A stretch of DNA of 64,000 nucleotides from Ashinkailepas kermadecensis (lineage: Eukaryota; Arthropoda; Thecostraca; Neolepadidae). Below, piece after piece: positions 63,861 to 64,000 of this stretch (the first letter of the stretch is position 1; each line of letters starts with the position of its first letter). A program made the position numbers and the translations under genes. The notes under the pieces are model-generated. The model did not search any database. It had not been told where the DNA came from and saw only the letters and a list, made by a program, of their open reading frames with translations. The DNA lies in NCBI GenBank assembly GCA_034440615.1, contig JAOTOM010005186.1:434001-498000 (forward strand), given 5' to 3'.

Positions 63861-64000
63861 GGGGACGAGTGGTCTAGGGGTAAGATGCTCGTCTAACAAT
63901 CGAAGATTGTGGGTTCGGGTCTCACCTGTCGCTACTCTTCGCCCGTGACCGATCGGCGTGAGAGATTGGCGACGCTATATGACTCAACGGTCGACGTGTC
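63861..64000 (+). mobile_element. tRNA-derived SINE, family A, cut by the window end
   Basis: GGGGACGAGTGGTCTAGGGG head, B box GGGTTCGGGTCTCAC, body up to CGGTCGACGTGTC. The 3' tail lies outside the window. Confidence 0.93.

Overview
This is a eukaryotic, almost certainly animal, window: genes are split into small exons with GT/AG borders, non-LTR retrotransposons and tRNA-derived SINEs are present, and there is no operon structure. Interstitial TTAGG runs (the arthropod telomere unit) at 38.2 and 40.9 kb point to an arthropod. The GC-rich, minisatellite-rich style would fit a crustacean such as a barnacle, but that is only an inference. No BLAST or composition count could be run. Exons were read from the sequence by matching splice sites, intron phase and domain logic.

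Three genes are supported. (1) A class-5 semaphorin on the plus strand, about 6.3 to 31.3 kb: ten exons cover most of the sema domain, a PSI domain, seven thrombospondin type-1 repeats, one membrane segment and a short cytoplasmic tail. The signal-peptide exon was not found. (2) A single-exon protein farnesyl/geranylgeranyltransferase alpha subunit (FNTA) on the minus strand, 33.8 to 34.9 kb. (3) A ten-exon gene on the plus strand, about 45.9 to 61.7 kb, encoding an RRM, a basic coiled segment, a MYND zinc finger, a proline/serine-rich linker and an extended Tudor domain. It resembles the Vreteno/TDRD1 group of piRNA-pathway proteins.

Region by region: 0-6 kb is a set of minisatellites with no gene recognised. 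From 6.3 to 31.3 kb lies the semaphorin gene; its 12.4-kb second intron holds a CR1/Jockey-like LINE inserted on the minus strand inside a 21-bp minisatellite, a 44-bp and a 32-bp minisatellite, and a foldback element. The stretch from 35 to 47 kb is visibly AT-rich and is a graveyard of inverted-repeat elements, SINEs with perfect target-site duplications, very short retroelement-tail insertions and a nested DNA transposon. From 47 to 62 kb comes the RRM-MYND-Tudor gene, and 62.4 to 63.8 kb is a 51-bp satellite flanked and interrupted by SINEs.

The most striking signal is that many minisatellites are built from exon edges. At least eight exon borders in both split genes carry tandem copies of the splice site together with the adjoining exon bases: up to eight copies of a 3' splice site (semaphorin exon at 9.9 kb) and about twenty copies of a 5' splice site (Tudor gene at 55.2 kb). 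Where checked, the upstream decoy acceptors lead within a few codons to a stop, so only the copy nearest the real exon is productive. Other points of interest are SINE families that share a body and a 3' tail, an insertion whose empty site is visible in the other arm of an inverted repeat, and a hammerhead-ribozyme-like foldback at 39.8 kb.
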